From the NCBI GenBank assembly GCA_036703315.1, contig DATNPH010000086.1, forward strand, positions 1 through 24,007: a stretch of DNA of 24,007 nucleotides, in the 5' to 3' direction. The translations under genes and the position numbers were made by a program. Under the pieces are notes generated by a model. That model was not told where the DNA came from. It saw only the letters and a list, made by a program, of their open reading frames with translations, and searched no databases. Position 1 is the stretch's first letter; each line of letters starts with the position of its first letter. Origin of the DNA: DATNPH01 sp036703315 (lineage in GTDB: Bacteria > Cyanobacteriota > Cyanobacteriia > Cyanobacteriales > Coleofasciculaceae). Of the stretch, positions 7,425 through 14,432 are shown piece after piece.

Positions 7425-8663
7425 ATGAGCCTTTGCATTAATCCCAACTGTCAAGATCCACAAAACCCTGATAACCAGCTGTTCTGTCATAACTGTGGTT
7501 CTGAGTTACTGCTGGAAGGGCGTTATCGGGTGACGCGCCAGTTGGGAAGTGGTGGTTTTGGTCAAACCTATGAAGTAAGCGATCGCGATAGTACTCCCAA
7601 AGTCCTGAAAATCCTAACTAACAATAATCCCAAGTATGTTGAGCTATTCCAGCGCGAAGCCCAAGTCCTTTCCCGACTAAAGCATCAAGGTATTCCCAAA
7701 GCGGAACCGGATGCCTACTTCATCTTCTTACCCAGAAACAGACGAGAACCCTTGCATTGTCTAGTGATGGAAAAGATTGAGGGATTAGATTTACGGGAAT
7801 ATCTACAACGGCGGGGTGGCCCCATCGATCAGAAATATGCAATTGAATGGCTAACCCAGCTAGCTACAATCCTCAAGGAGGTACATAGCCAAAACTTTTT
7901 TCACCGGGATATCAAGCCGTCCAATATTATGCTCAAGGTAGATGGGCAACTGGTTTTGATTGATTTCGGTACGGCACGAGAAATCACAGAAAGTTTTGTG
8001 CTCAAACAAGCTTCAGGTCAGGTTACAGGGGTAATTTCAACAGGTTATACCCCGCCAGAACAATTTAATGGTCAGGCAGTGCCGCAATCTGATTTCTTTG
8101 CATTGGGACGCACTTTTGTATTTTTAGTCACTGCCAAAGACCCCAATAACTTTTATCACTCTTATATTGACCAGTTACACTGGCGTGAAGCTGCTCCCCA
8201 AATATCGCCCCCATTTGCAGATCTCCTCGATCGCCTGATGGCACGTTTCCCTAATCAGCGCCCTCAAACTGCCGAGGTGATTTTACAACAGCTGGCACAA
8301 ATTAGCCGTGATTCTTATGTACCCCAAGCAGGTTCCCCACTTACACCGCCAGTGCATCCTCTTAAAGCGGAACCCACACAGTACGTACCCTTTTTACCCT
8401 CTCCTATATCACCACCAAACCAAGCGACACAGCCATTAATTCCCTCTACCTCACCACAGACTAGCTCTCGGCTTAATCAAGACTTTATTAACCGTTGCAA
8501 ACAGGAACTAGCTGAAGTAATTGGTCCGATTGCTTCTATTATCTGTCAACGCACGCTCAACCAGAATCCCAGTCTTTCACCGACCGAATTCGTAGAAGCT
8601 TTAGCTCAAAAAATACCCAATCAGAAGCAAGCGTTAGAGTTTCAGCGACGTTTACTTCCTTAG
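7425..8663 (+). CDS. Zinc-ribbon Ser/Thr protein kinase (K1), no membrane segment
   Basis: 412 aa. An N-terminal zinc ribbon has Cys at 4, 9, 21 and 24 (C-x4-C ... C-x2-C). The Hanks-type kinase domain spans about 34-300: glycine loop GSGGFGQT (41-48), Lys62, Glu78, catalytic loop HRDIKPSN (160-167, Asp162, Lys164, Asn167), DFG at 180-182 and PPEQ (210-213) in place of the usual APE. All catalytic residues are present, so it should be active. A Pro/Thr-rich linker (about 305-350) leads to a ~60-residue helical C-terminal domain containing EVIGPIASIICQ and a final IPNQKQALEFQRRL. I have the impression that similar tails occur in other bacterial signalling proteins, but I could not check this. 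No transmembrane helix is seen, so it is probably cytosolic. It differs from K2 and K3 in ribbon type and tail. Substrates are unknown. Confidence 0.92.
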   Translation: MSLCINPNCQDPQNPDNQLFCHNCGSELLLEGRYRVTRQLGSGGFGQTYEVSDRDSTPKVLKILTNNNPKYVELFQREAQVLSRLKHQGIPKAEPDAYFIFLPRNRREPLHCLVMEKIEGLDLREYLQRRGGPIDQKYAIEWLTQLATILKEVHSQNFFHRDIKPSNIMLKVDGQLVLIDFGTAREITESFVLKQASGQVTGVISTGYTPPEQFNGQAVPQSDFFALGRTFVFLVTAKDPNNFYHSYIDQLHWREAAPQISPPFADLLDRLMARFPNQRPQTAEVILQQLAQISRDSYVPQAGSPLTPPVHPLKAEPTQYVPFLPSPISPPNQATQPLIPSTSPQTSSRLNQDFINRCKQELAEVIGPIASIICQRTLNQNPSLSPTEFVEALAQKIPNQKQALEFQRRLLP

Positions 8664-8721
8664 TATTTATTTCCCCACTCCCTAAGGATTTTTAACAGGG
8701 AACAGGACATTAACTTGTAGG

Positions 8722-8775
8722 TTGGGTTGAACAAAGTGAAACCCAATACTTTCAATTTCAGCCTTGTTGGGTTTC
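8722..8775. repeat. Imperfect multi-arm inverted repeat
   Basis: GAAACCCAA (8738-8746) pairs perfectly with TTGGGTTTC (8767-8775). TTGGGTT (8722-8728) is a competing partner for AACCCAA (8740-8746). It lies between the convergent K1 and heme-sensor genes and could act as a terminator. From memory, similar GGGTT/AACCC spacer elements are common in cyanobacteria. Confidence 0.5.
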
Positions 8776-8784
8776 GTATAGCAA

Positions 8785-8823
8785 AAGGCACAAGGCAAAG
8801 GGCAGAAGGCAGAAGGCAGAAGG
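8785..8823. repeat. Heptamer tandem repeat (GGCAGAA)
   Basis: Three exact GGCAGAA copies occupy 8801-8821, preceded by degenerate AAGGCA units. The reverse complement occurs as three exact copies at 19052-19072, so this is a dispersed short tandem repeat. It lies in the convergent spacer 8664-8951, which has no other supported feature. Confidence 0.65.
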
Positions 8824-8951
8824 TTTATCACTGGTACTAGGTCGTTTCAGCCCTTAAATCTGTCCTAACCTTTATGACGACAGCTATACCTCAACCCAAT
8901 CTACTCCCCACTCCATCATCTTGTAGTCTAAAGAAAGTATAAGTAGGTGCT

Positions 8952-9857
8952 CTACAGCTTGGAATCTGGATCAAGCATATTCATAGCCATTTCCAAGCTA
9001 ATTTTCATACGATTAAGAGAAGCGGCTAGCGTACCAATTTCGTCATTAGCAGGATGTTCAAATTCTCCAGCCATATTACCAGTACTTACTTGTTTAGATA
9101 ATTGAGCCATCCGCTTTAGAGGTTTAGTCACAGCGAATTTTAAGAAGAGGTTAATGAGCAGTATTGCTATCAGAAAAAATAGACTCAGACCTCCAATGAA
9201 TAAGGTCTGTAAATACCGAGCTTCCTTGATTACTCTACTAGCTGGAACTGATATAACTTGTGCTCCAATAATATCATTCAGCTTCCAACCAAAACCATGT
9301 TCACGACCGTAAGTAGCGATTTGGCTTTTAGGGGCAGCAGCAGGAGTACTATGACATCGCAAGCAACTTTTCTCGTTAACAGCGATTGGACGGGCAACAT
9401 AAAACATATCTCCACCGGGAAGAGAACGAAAGCCCGTTTGTTCTTTTAACCCTGATTGAATCCGAAAACTCTCTACTAGCTTTGTTTCGAAGTCGTCGGC
9501 TTGATCTCGTGGATTAGTTGGATTCAATGTAGCTTCTTTGTAGAACAACTCACTATACTGCTTCCTTTTGCGTAAATTATCAAAGACTGCGCGAGCAGAA
9601 TAACCCGGTACAGTTTGTGGTAAAAAGCGCAGCTCTTTATCTAATCTAGGCGTCAATTCTGGAGTAATTTGAGTATCAGTATACTCACGAACAGAACTCA
9701 TTGTTTCTATTAGAACAAAAGCTTTTGCAGCTATTTCTTGTTGAGCTTTTCCTCCTAAAACTACCGAAAAAGCCCAGCCACTAGCTATCACTACCACCAA
9801 GAAGATCGATAGCAATAACAAGTTCAGTTTGGTACCTAGCTTAAGATTTTTTAGCAT
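8952..9857 (-). CDS. Membrane heme-c sensor (DUF3365/Tll0287-like) with HAMP and no output domain
   Basis: 301 aa. Layout: transmembrane helix at about 11-35; an extracytoplasmic domain at about 36-215 with one c-type heme motif CLRCH (165-169) and the family-typical VPGYSARAVF (83-92); a second helix at about 217-240; then a HAMP domain at about 241-293 (AVTKPLKRMAQL, NDEIGTLAASLNRM). The protein ends eight residues later with no kinase, cyclase or methyl-accepting part. This arrangement fits a redox or small-molecule sensor whose heme domain faces the periplasm or lumen. Without an output domain it must act through a partner or be a reduced relic. It is divergent from the PhnD-like gene, with a 241-bp shared upstream region. 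The ATG start has no obvious Shine-Dalgarno. Confidence 0.85.
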   Translation of the reverse strand: MLKNLKLGTKLNLLLLSIFLVVVIASGWAFSVVLGGKAQQEIAAKAFVLIETMSSVREYTDTQITPELTPRLDKELRFLPQTVPGYSARAVFDNLRKRKQYSELFYKEATLNPTNPRDQADDFETKLVESFRIQSGLKEQTGFRSLPGGDMFYVARPIAVNEKSCLRCHSTPAAAPKSQIATYGREHGFGWKLNDIIGAQVISVPASRVIKEARYLQTLFIGGLSLFFLIAILLINLFLKFAVTKPLKRMAQLSKQVSTGNMAGEFEHPANDEIGTLAASLNRMKISLEMAMNMLDPDSKL

Positions 9858-10098
9858 TGTAAAGACTGGAAACTACTAATAAATTTTTTTATTCCTATTT
9901 GGAAAGATTTTGTAGTAAAATTCCCTGAGCCTTTGTTATCTTGATTAAGATTTCAAATTTAGACAAATTAACAAGTTTTGTTTTTTATTACTTCAACTTA
10001 TATTAGCTAAATTGAGATTGATTATAAGATTTACTTTGAAGCCAAAACTGTATTGTAGACTAAAATGCCTAAGTTATGCTTACTTTTAATCTTGAATT
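9858..10098. promoter_or_regulatory. Shared divergent upstream region
   Basis: An AT-rich 241-bp spacer between the heme-sensor gene (minus) and the PhnD-like gene (plus). It must carry both promoters or a common control site. I could not identify a reliable -35/-10 pair or a clear operator; TAAAAT about 40 bp before the PhnD-like ATG is the only weak -10 candidate. Confidence 0.4.
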
Positions 10099-10941
10099 AT
10101 GGTTTCACGCCGTTTTGTCCTATTGAAGCTTCTATTACTCCTGACAGCTTGTGAAACAGCAGAGGTTCCCAAGCTAGGGAGATTAACTATTGGGGTGGTA
10201 GGTTATCGTGAAGGCGGCAAATCCATGGAGCAATACTCTGCTTTTACTAACTACTTGGGTGGTCAACTCAAGACCCTTATAGAATTGGAACCGGTGTACA
10301 ACGAAGTTAGGGCGCTTGAACAGATTAAGGGGAGAGTTTGGTCTTTAGTCTTTGCTCCTCCTGGTTTAGCGGCGATCGCGATTTCTCAGAACCAGTACTT
10401 GCCACTTTTTCCTCTAGAAGGGGTTGAAAAGGGACGTTCGGTAATAGTGGTACGCCAAGATAGTCCTATCAAAAAATTGACTGAACTCAAAGGTAAAGTG
10501 ATTGCTCTAGGTCAGCTTGGTTCGGCTACAGGGTATTATCTACCCATTTACAATCTCTACGGTCTAACTCTAGCAGAGGTTCGTTTTGCCCCTACACCAA
10601 AAACGGTTCTTCAATGGATAGAAAACACAGAGGTGGCAGCAGGCGCTTTATCCTTAGATGAGTTGGATCGCTACCGTTCCAACTTTAGTCGGACGAAGTT
10701 TCGCATTCTTGCAGCAAATTCCGTTCCTCCGGGTGCCCTTCTCGTAGGACCAATGATAGAGCGCAACCAACAGGAGCAAATCCGCAAGGCGTTGGCTTCT
10801 GCTTCCCCGGCAGCGATCGCCGCAGCAGGGTATATACCTAGCGCTAAGGTGCCTGATTATAAGGGCTTAATTGAAGTAATAGAAAAAGTTAAACCCATTA
10901 CCAAACGAATTAACGAAAAGCCTGCACGTCTGTTTAAGTAA
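10099..10941 (+). CDS. PhnD-like periplasmic substrate-binding lipoprotein
   Basis: 280 aa. The start MVSRRFVLLKLLLLLTAC gives a short signal with lipobox LTAC, so Cys18 would be lipidated. The arginine pair in SRRFVLLK also resembles a degenerate Tat motif. The mature part matches the type 2 periplasmic binding fold of PhnD-like (phosphate/phosphite/phosphonate) proteins: LTIGVVGYREGG, FTNYLGGQL, VFAPPGLAAIAI, VIVVRQDSPIKKLTELKGK and IALGQLGSATGYYLPIYNL. No permease or ATPase gene is adjacent, so this is an orphan binding protein, which in bacteria often serves as a sensory input rather than in transport. It is divergent from the heme sensor and upstream of the exported superoxide dismutase. 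The ligand cannot be named from sequence. Confidence 0.85.
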   Translation: MVSRRFVLLKLLLLLTACETAEVPKLGRLTIGVVGYREGGKSMEQYSAFTNYLGGQLKTLIELEPVYNEVRALEQIKGRVWSLVFAPPGLAAIAISQNQYLPLFPLEGVEKGRSVIVVRQDSPIKKLTELKGKVIALGQLGSATGYYLPIYNLYGLTLAEVRFAPTPKTVLQWIENTEVAAGALSLDELDRYRSNFSRTKFRILAANSVPPGALLVGPMIERNQQEQIRKALASASPAAIAAAGYIPSAKVPDYKGLIEVIEKVKPITKRINEKPARLFK

Positions 10942-10954
10942 ACACCTATCAACT

Positions 10955-11042
10955 TACTCTCTTCCCACCAGAAGAATATCTAGAGTTGGGTTGGGGAGTT
11001 GGGAAGACTGGCGGTAGATAATCTGAGGCTGGGAAGAGAGTA
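10955..11042 (+). repeat. 12-bp inverted repeat spanning the leader of the superoxide dismutase gene
   Basis: TACTCTCTTCCC (10955-10966) is perfectly complementary to GGGAAGAGAGTA (11031-11042), 64 bp apart. The right arm ends 9 nt before the ATG at 11052 and includes the only purine-rich ribosome-binding candidate (GAAGAGAG). A further GGGAAG inside the loop could compete for the left arm. The arrangement could mask translation start, end the upstream transcript, or bind a regulator. Confidence 0.5.
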
Positions 11043-11051
11043 GTTTAAATT

Positions 11052-11819
11052 ATGAGTCTTAACCGTCGAAATTTCTTGGTTGTACTGGGAGCCAGTGCTG
11101 GAATAATGGCTTTAGGTTCTTGCAAATCAAAGGATTTGAGGCAGGAAGCAATACCACAGACACCTACACCTACGCCAAGCAGTCAGCCAAAGGTGGATCA
11201 GCAGGCGATGACGATTCAACTGCCGCCTTTACCTTACGACTACAAAGCGCTGGAGCCACATATCGATGCGCGGACGATGCAGCTTCATCATGACAAGCAC
11301 CACGCGGCTTACGTCAAAAATCTAAATGATGCTGTGGCTAAATACCCACAACTGAAAGGCAAAAGCGCGGAAGCCTTGCTGCGCCAAATCAACAGCGTGC
11401 CGCAAGATGTTCGCCAAACGATACGTAACAATGGTGGGGGTCATGTAAACCATTCAATGTTCTGGCAAATTATGAGTCCCAAGGGGGGAGGAGAACCCAC
11501 GGGAGCGATCGCAGACGCCATTAAGAAGACGTTCGGTAGCGTTGCAGCCTTTAAGCAGCAGTTTAACGAAGTTGGTACCAAACATTTCGGCAGTGGTTGG
11601 GTCTGGCTTGTTCGCACCAAGGACGGTAAGCTCAAAATTATTAGTACGCTAAACCAGGATAGTCCCTTAATGCAGGGCAATTACCCAATTATGGGCAACG
11701 ATCTCTGGGAACATGCTTATTATCTCAACTACCAAAATCGGCGTGCTGATTACTTGAAAGCTTGGTGGAATGTTGTTAACTGGAACGAGATTAATAATCG
11801 GTTCGCCAAGAAGGGATGA
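11052..11819 (+). CDS. sodA: Exported Mn-superoxide dismutase lipoprotein
   Basis: 255 aa. The N-terminus NRRNFLVVLGASAGIMALGSC has a twin-arginine motif (R5, R6) and a lipobox with Cys24. A Thr/Pro/Ser linker (about 35-50) follows, then a full Fe/Mn-SOD domain. By comparison with E. coli SodA the metal ligands are His79, His134, Asp217 and His221, with second-shell His83 and Tyr87. Gly130 and Gln202 (in LNQDSPL) sit where Mn enzymes have Gly77 and Gln146, rather than the Fe-type Gln69 arrangement, so Mn is the likely metal. It converts superoxide to hydrogen peroxide and oxygen on the outer face of the cytoplasmic membrane or in the thylakoid lumen. Membrane-anchored SodA is known in Anabaena. 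It lies 110 bp downstream of the PhnD-like lipoprotein gene, with the inverted repeat between them. Confidence 0.93.
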   Translation: MSLNRRNFLVVLGASAGIMALGSCKSKDLRQEAIPQTPTPTPSSQPKVDQQAMTIQLPPLPYDYKALEPHIDARTMQLHHDKHHAAYVKNLNDAVAKYPQLKGKSAEALLRQINSVPQDVRQTIRNNGGGHVNHSMFWQIMSPKGGGEPTGAIADAIKKTFGSVAAFKQQFNEVGTKHFGSGWVWLVRTKDGKLKIISTLNQDSPLMQGNYPIMGNDLWEHAYYLNYQNRRADYLKAWWNVVNWNEINNRFAKKG

Positions 11820-11926
11820 AATTTTTCAGCGAAAGTAATAAGTTTAGGAAATCTAGTGATGGATGTGATCGCATTACAGCGTAAAGGATGAAGCATGAAG
11901 CCCCATCTTTCACACTGTTTACCAGA

Positions 11927-13669
11927 TTAATATCCAGAGCGATCGCGCTTTTGTTTGAGAATATCAACACTGTAGCGCTCTGGCGCAAGAACTACTTGGA
12001 TTTGCTTCTCACCGCATGTTTGGTGGAACTTCCAAAGTTTCTTCTCCAAAAGTACTTTTTCTTCGATTCCGAGAGAGGCTTCATCAGGTTGTTGAGTTTG
12101 TGTCGGTTCCGTAATTGGAAACGTCTTGAGAAATCCGTTAAAGCCTAGAAATGCCAGTTGATAAATCACTCGTTGGCTAAATTTACCCTCGAAGTAGCCT
12201 CCATGCACATTCTTCTTATCCAAGAAAGTATCCAAGGTCAAAGGAATATAATCTTTCATAAGTAAGGCTGGTATTTTTTTAGCATGGCTAAGAATTCCTG
12301 GCTCACCTTCGCCATCTACATAATCTGTACAATCAAAGTAAGTTATGAGATTGGCAACTGGCTTTCCGGCAATGTCTCTAATTTCCTCTAGGGATGCATG
12401 TTCTCGATTGGAAGAGCGGATTTCAAGCCATTGATAGGGGTTTTCAAAGAAGTAGTTTTCTGTTGGCGTATCGCTCTGATAAGAGGGACTCCCTACCTTT
12501 TGGCGTAAATTTACAATACCAGGCTTGGGGCTAGAACCTTTTGTATCTTGTTCGTTAGAAAAATGCTTAACAGTGAGATTGCCAAGTCTATATCCATTGA
12601 TGCGATCGCTAGCCGGAAAGCTAATATAATTTGCGATTGTCGAAGCAATTCGCAGCACCATATCACCTTCATTGCTAAAGATATAAGCTTCTTCAAAGCG
12701 ACGTAAGGAGGAACGTAAAAAATTTGCTCGTCTGGGAATAACTGTTTCTACAGGAATGTCTGCTGCAAGTAGAACCAATCGTCCTAGACTAAATACACGA
12801 CCAACCTTTTCATCTGGTAGTTTTTGGATATTGGAATCATTCGAAATCTTGAGGCTTCCTATAGACTTTTGGTCAAATACATCAGAAATAATCCGAATGG
12901 TATTGGTAACGACCAAACATCCTAGGCTATGACCAATAAATGTTAATTTTATTCGTTTCCTGTGATTTTGACCTTGTGAATTTTCTGGATCTAACTCAGT
13001 TTTCCAATTTTCCTCGAGGATACCTGCTTGAGAAAATGCTTCTTGATCAATCTGTCTAATTAGTTCTACTAAATCAGGGACTCCAAAGTTTATAGCTCGA
13101 TAAGAATCCCGAAAATAGACTGAGAGCCTCATTAAAATAAATGTCAAAATTATTGTAGGCAATACTACAAATAAAAGAAGCAAAGGAATGAGAAACCAGT
13201 TAGGCTGTAGGATTACCATGGCAAAACATAGAATTACGCTAGCCACTAATCCAATAAAAAATGTCCAGCTAGGTAAAATTGGCAAAGCTATGAATGCTTT
13301 TTTCCATTCAACTTTTTTTAAGTCTTCAGAAGGCCAGCGGTAGCCTAAGAAAACCTTTCCCTCAGTGTGACTAATATTGTCAGGATTGTTAATCCATTCA
13401 TGAATGCCTTGGTACCGTTTTTTTGTAATATCAATGCCGTTATTGTAGCCATGAACTGATATAATAAGTTCTGGCTCTTGACTTTCTAATAGCTTAGAAA
13501 CGATGCGCTCAATCTTTACCTCATTTGGAAGAGCGCCTTCACGGGTAGGAATTTCAGAAATTTTTATCAAGTCATCTGTCAAAGGTCCCTTATCTTCATC
13601 TACATTTCTAGGGGCTGTACTCTCTACGAAGTATCCCGGAATTTTTGAAGTTTCTGAATTGATAGTCAT
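11927..13669 (-). CDS. Membrane-inserted alpha/beta hydrolase
   Basis: 580 aa from ATG 13669; an upstream TTG at 13720 would add 17 residues and is less likely. Strand-end motif IISVHGYNN (69-77) carries the HG oxyanion element, and FIGHSLGCLVV (244-254) is a classical nucleophile elbow with Ser248. Between them lie YRWPS (110-114), two adjacent hydrophobic helices (about 135-157 and 159-181), and RDSYRAINFGVPDLVELIRQ, as in DUF900-type hydrolases. A long C-terminal part (about 300-580) has no recognised domain; possible acid residues include the DCTDYVDGEGEP region, but the catalytic Asp and His cannot be assigned safely. It probably works at the membrane as an esterase or lipase-like enzyme; the substrate is unknown. 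It is convergent with sodA and ends in a HIP1 site inside its last codons. The region is more AT-rich than its neighbours. Confidence 0.8.
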   Translation of the reverse strand: MTINSETSKIPGYFVESTAPRNVDEDKGPLTDDLIKISEIPTREGALPNEVKIERIVSKLLESQEPELIISVHGYNNGIDITKKRYQGIHEWINNPDNISHTEGKVFLGYRWPSEDLKKVEWKKAFIALPILPSWTFFIGLVASVILCFAMVILQPNWFLIPLLLLFVVLPTIILTFILMRLSVYFRDSYRAINFGVPDLVELIRQIDQEAFSQAGILEENWKTELDPENSQGQNHRKRIKLTFIGHSLGCLVVTNTIRIISDVFDQKSIGSLKISNDSNIQKLPDEKVGRVFSLGRLVLLAADIPVETVIPRRANFLRSSLRRFEEAYIFSNEGDMVLRIASTIANYISFPASDRINGYRLGNLTVKHFSNEQDTKGSSPKPGIVNLRQKVGSPSYQSDTPTENYFFENPYQWLEIRSSNREHASLEEIRDIAGKPVANLITYFDCTDYVDGEGEPGILSHAKKIPALLMKDYIPLTLDTFLDKKNVHGGYFEGKFSQRVIYQLAFLGFNGFLKTFPITEPTQTQQPDEASLGIEEKVLLEKKLWKFHQTCGEKQIQVVLAPERYSVDILKQKRDRSGY

Positions 13670-13890
13670 GAGGTTACACTTTAGGCACGAGTAGGGTCGA
13701 AGATATAGTAATAAAATCAAGAAACATTTGGGAAATCTCTGTTTCCGGAAAAGTCAGTCACCTTTGGGTCAAACTTCTTATTTTTTAATGTTTATATGAC
13801 GATCTATTAAATCAAACAGGAGTATCTAATGTTCTTTTTTGACTAGAGCGTGTCTGCAAAGTCCAAAATTTGGGGTAGGGGCGAACAGGC

Positions 13891-14093
13891 TTACCTGCGT
13901 GTGTAACGATGTTTAACCCCAATAGGAAAATACTCAGGATCGCCCATTGGCAGTAGTATCACCTGCGGTATCTGGTACTCTGCGGGGACATAGTTGGCAA
14001 ACTCGCTGTTAAGCCGCAGCAACTGAGAGAGGATAGAAGATGCGATCGCGTCCCGTTTCTGTTCACTCCCTTCCACCCCAGTGCTAACTCCAC
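13891..14093 (-). pseudogene. 3' stump of a phenylacetate-CoA-ligase-like paralogue
   Basis: This minus-strand stretch encodes a copy of the last ~62 residues of the intact ligase at 14433-15938, with 56 of 62 residues the same up to the stop. The DNA is identical over 56 bp (14026-14081 against 14568-14623). At 14082 the stump lacks one base relative to the intact gene (CAGTGCT against CAGGCGCT), which shifts the frame, and similarity ends after GCTAACTCCAC at 14093. It cannot make an adenylating enzyme. An open frame reaches a nominal ATG at 14097, but its first six residues come from unrelated or shifted sequence. Confidence 0.85.
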
Positions 14094-14142
14094 TCACCCC
14101 TACTCTGGGATGGAAAATTCTTCTCTAGAGAGGTGATCGCGC

Positions 14143-14268
14143 TTAAACTGCGAGTCTCCGTTTCTCAATCTCAGCAATGGGTAAGAGTAAGGTGTCTTCG
14201 ATGTGCGATCGTACTTCAGGAGACACAGTTTTTGCTTTAGCCAATATTCTGCACCGACCTGCACACCC
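14143..14268 (-). pseudogene. Unidentified coding relic cut by a palindromic element
   Basis: On the minus strand, the frame ending at TAA 14143-14145 encodes a protein-like C-terminus that includes RILAKAKTVSPEVRSHIED, then TLLLPIAEIEKRRLAV. Going upstream the frame enters the first palindrome at 14269-14290 and meets a stop there, and there is no start codon. It looks like the last ~40 codons of a gene whose 5' part is lost. The family is not recognised and it is not part of the ligase. Confidence 0.45.
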
Positions 14269-14392
14269 GCAAGGGAATTAATTCCCTTGCTAATAGCTAA
14301 AGTCCTCTCAAGAGGACTAAATGCTGACTCGATAAAGCTTTCAGTCCATTAAAATGGACTTTCTCTATTAGCCGTGGAATTAATTCCACGGC
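14269..14392. repeat. Two-fold symmetric four-palindrome element
   Basis: Four palindromes in mirror order: P1 14269-14290 (22 nt), P2 14301-14318 (18 nt), P3 14343-14360 (18 nt), P4 14371-14392 (22 nt). Spacing is 10, 24 and 10 nt. P1 and P4 share the core GGAATTAATTCC but have different, internally matched flanks (GCAAG/CTTGC and GCCGT/ACGGC). P2 and P3 share outer arms AGTCC/GGACT with different cores. The two 10-nt linkers are inverted copies of each other at 8 of 10 positions. The whole is probably a dispersed cyanobacterial spacer repeat able to form a large cruciform or a four-hairpin RNA. Confidence 0.75.
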
Positions 14393-14432
14393 GAGTTTTG
14401 TTGCTTACTAACAATGGTGGAAGAGCTGAATT

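Larger units (their letters stand above)
13670..14432. other. Gene-relic and repeat region
   Basis: 763 bp without an intact gene. From left to right: 13670-13890, the AT-rich leader of the hydrolase with nothing else clear; 13891-14093, the 3' stump of a CoA-ligase paralogue; 14143-14268, a second unrelated coding relic; 14269-14392, a four-palindrome element; 14393-14432, the short tail of the intact ligase gene. Confidence 0.7.

Noticed and set aside
8664..8951. Possible CRISPR-like array in the heptamer repeat region
   Set aside because: The repeats are 7-nt, directly adjacent and have no spacers, so this is a short tandem repeat.
11888..12148. 86-aa plus-strand ORF overlapping the hydrolase 3' end
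   Set aside because: Antisense to the well-supported hydrolase C-terminus, with no ribosome-binding site and no recognisable motif.
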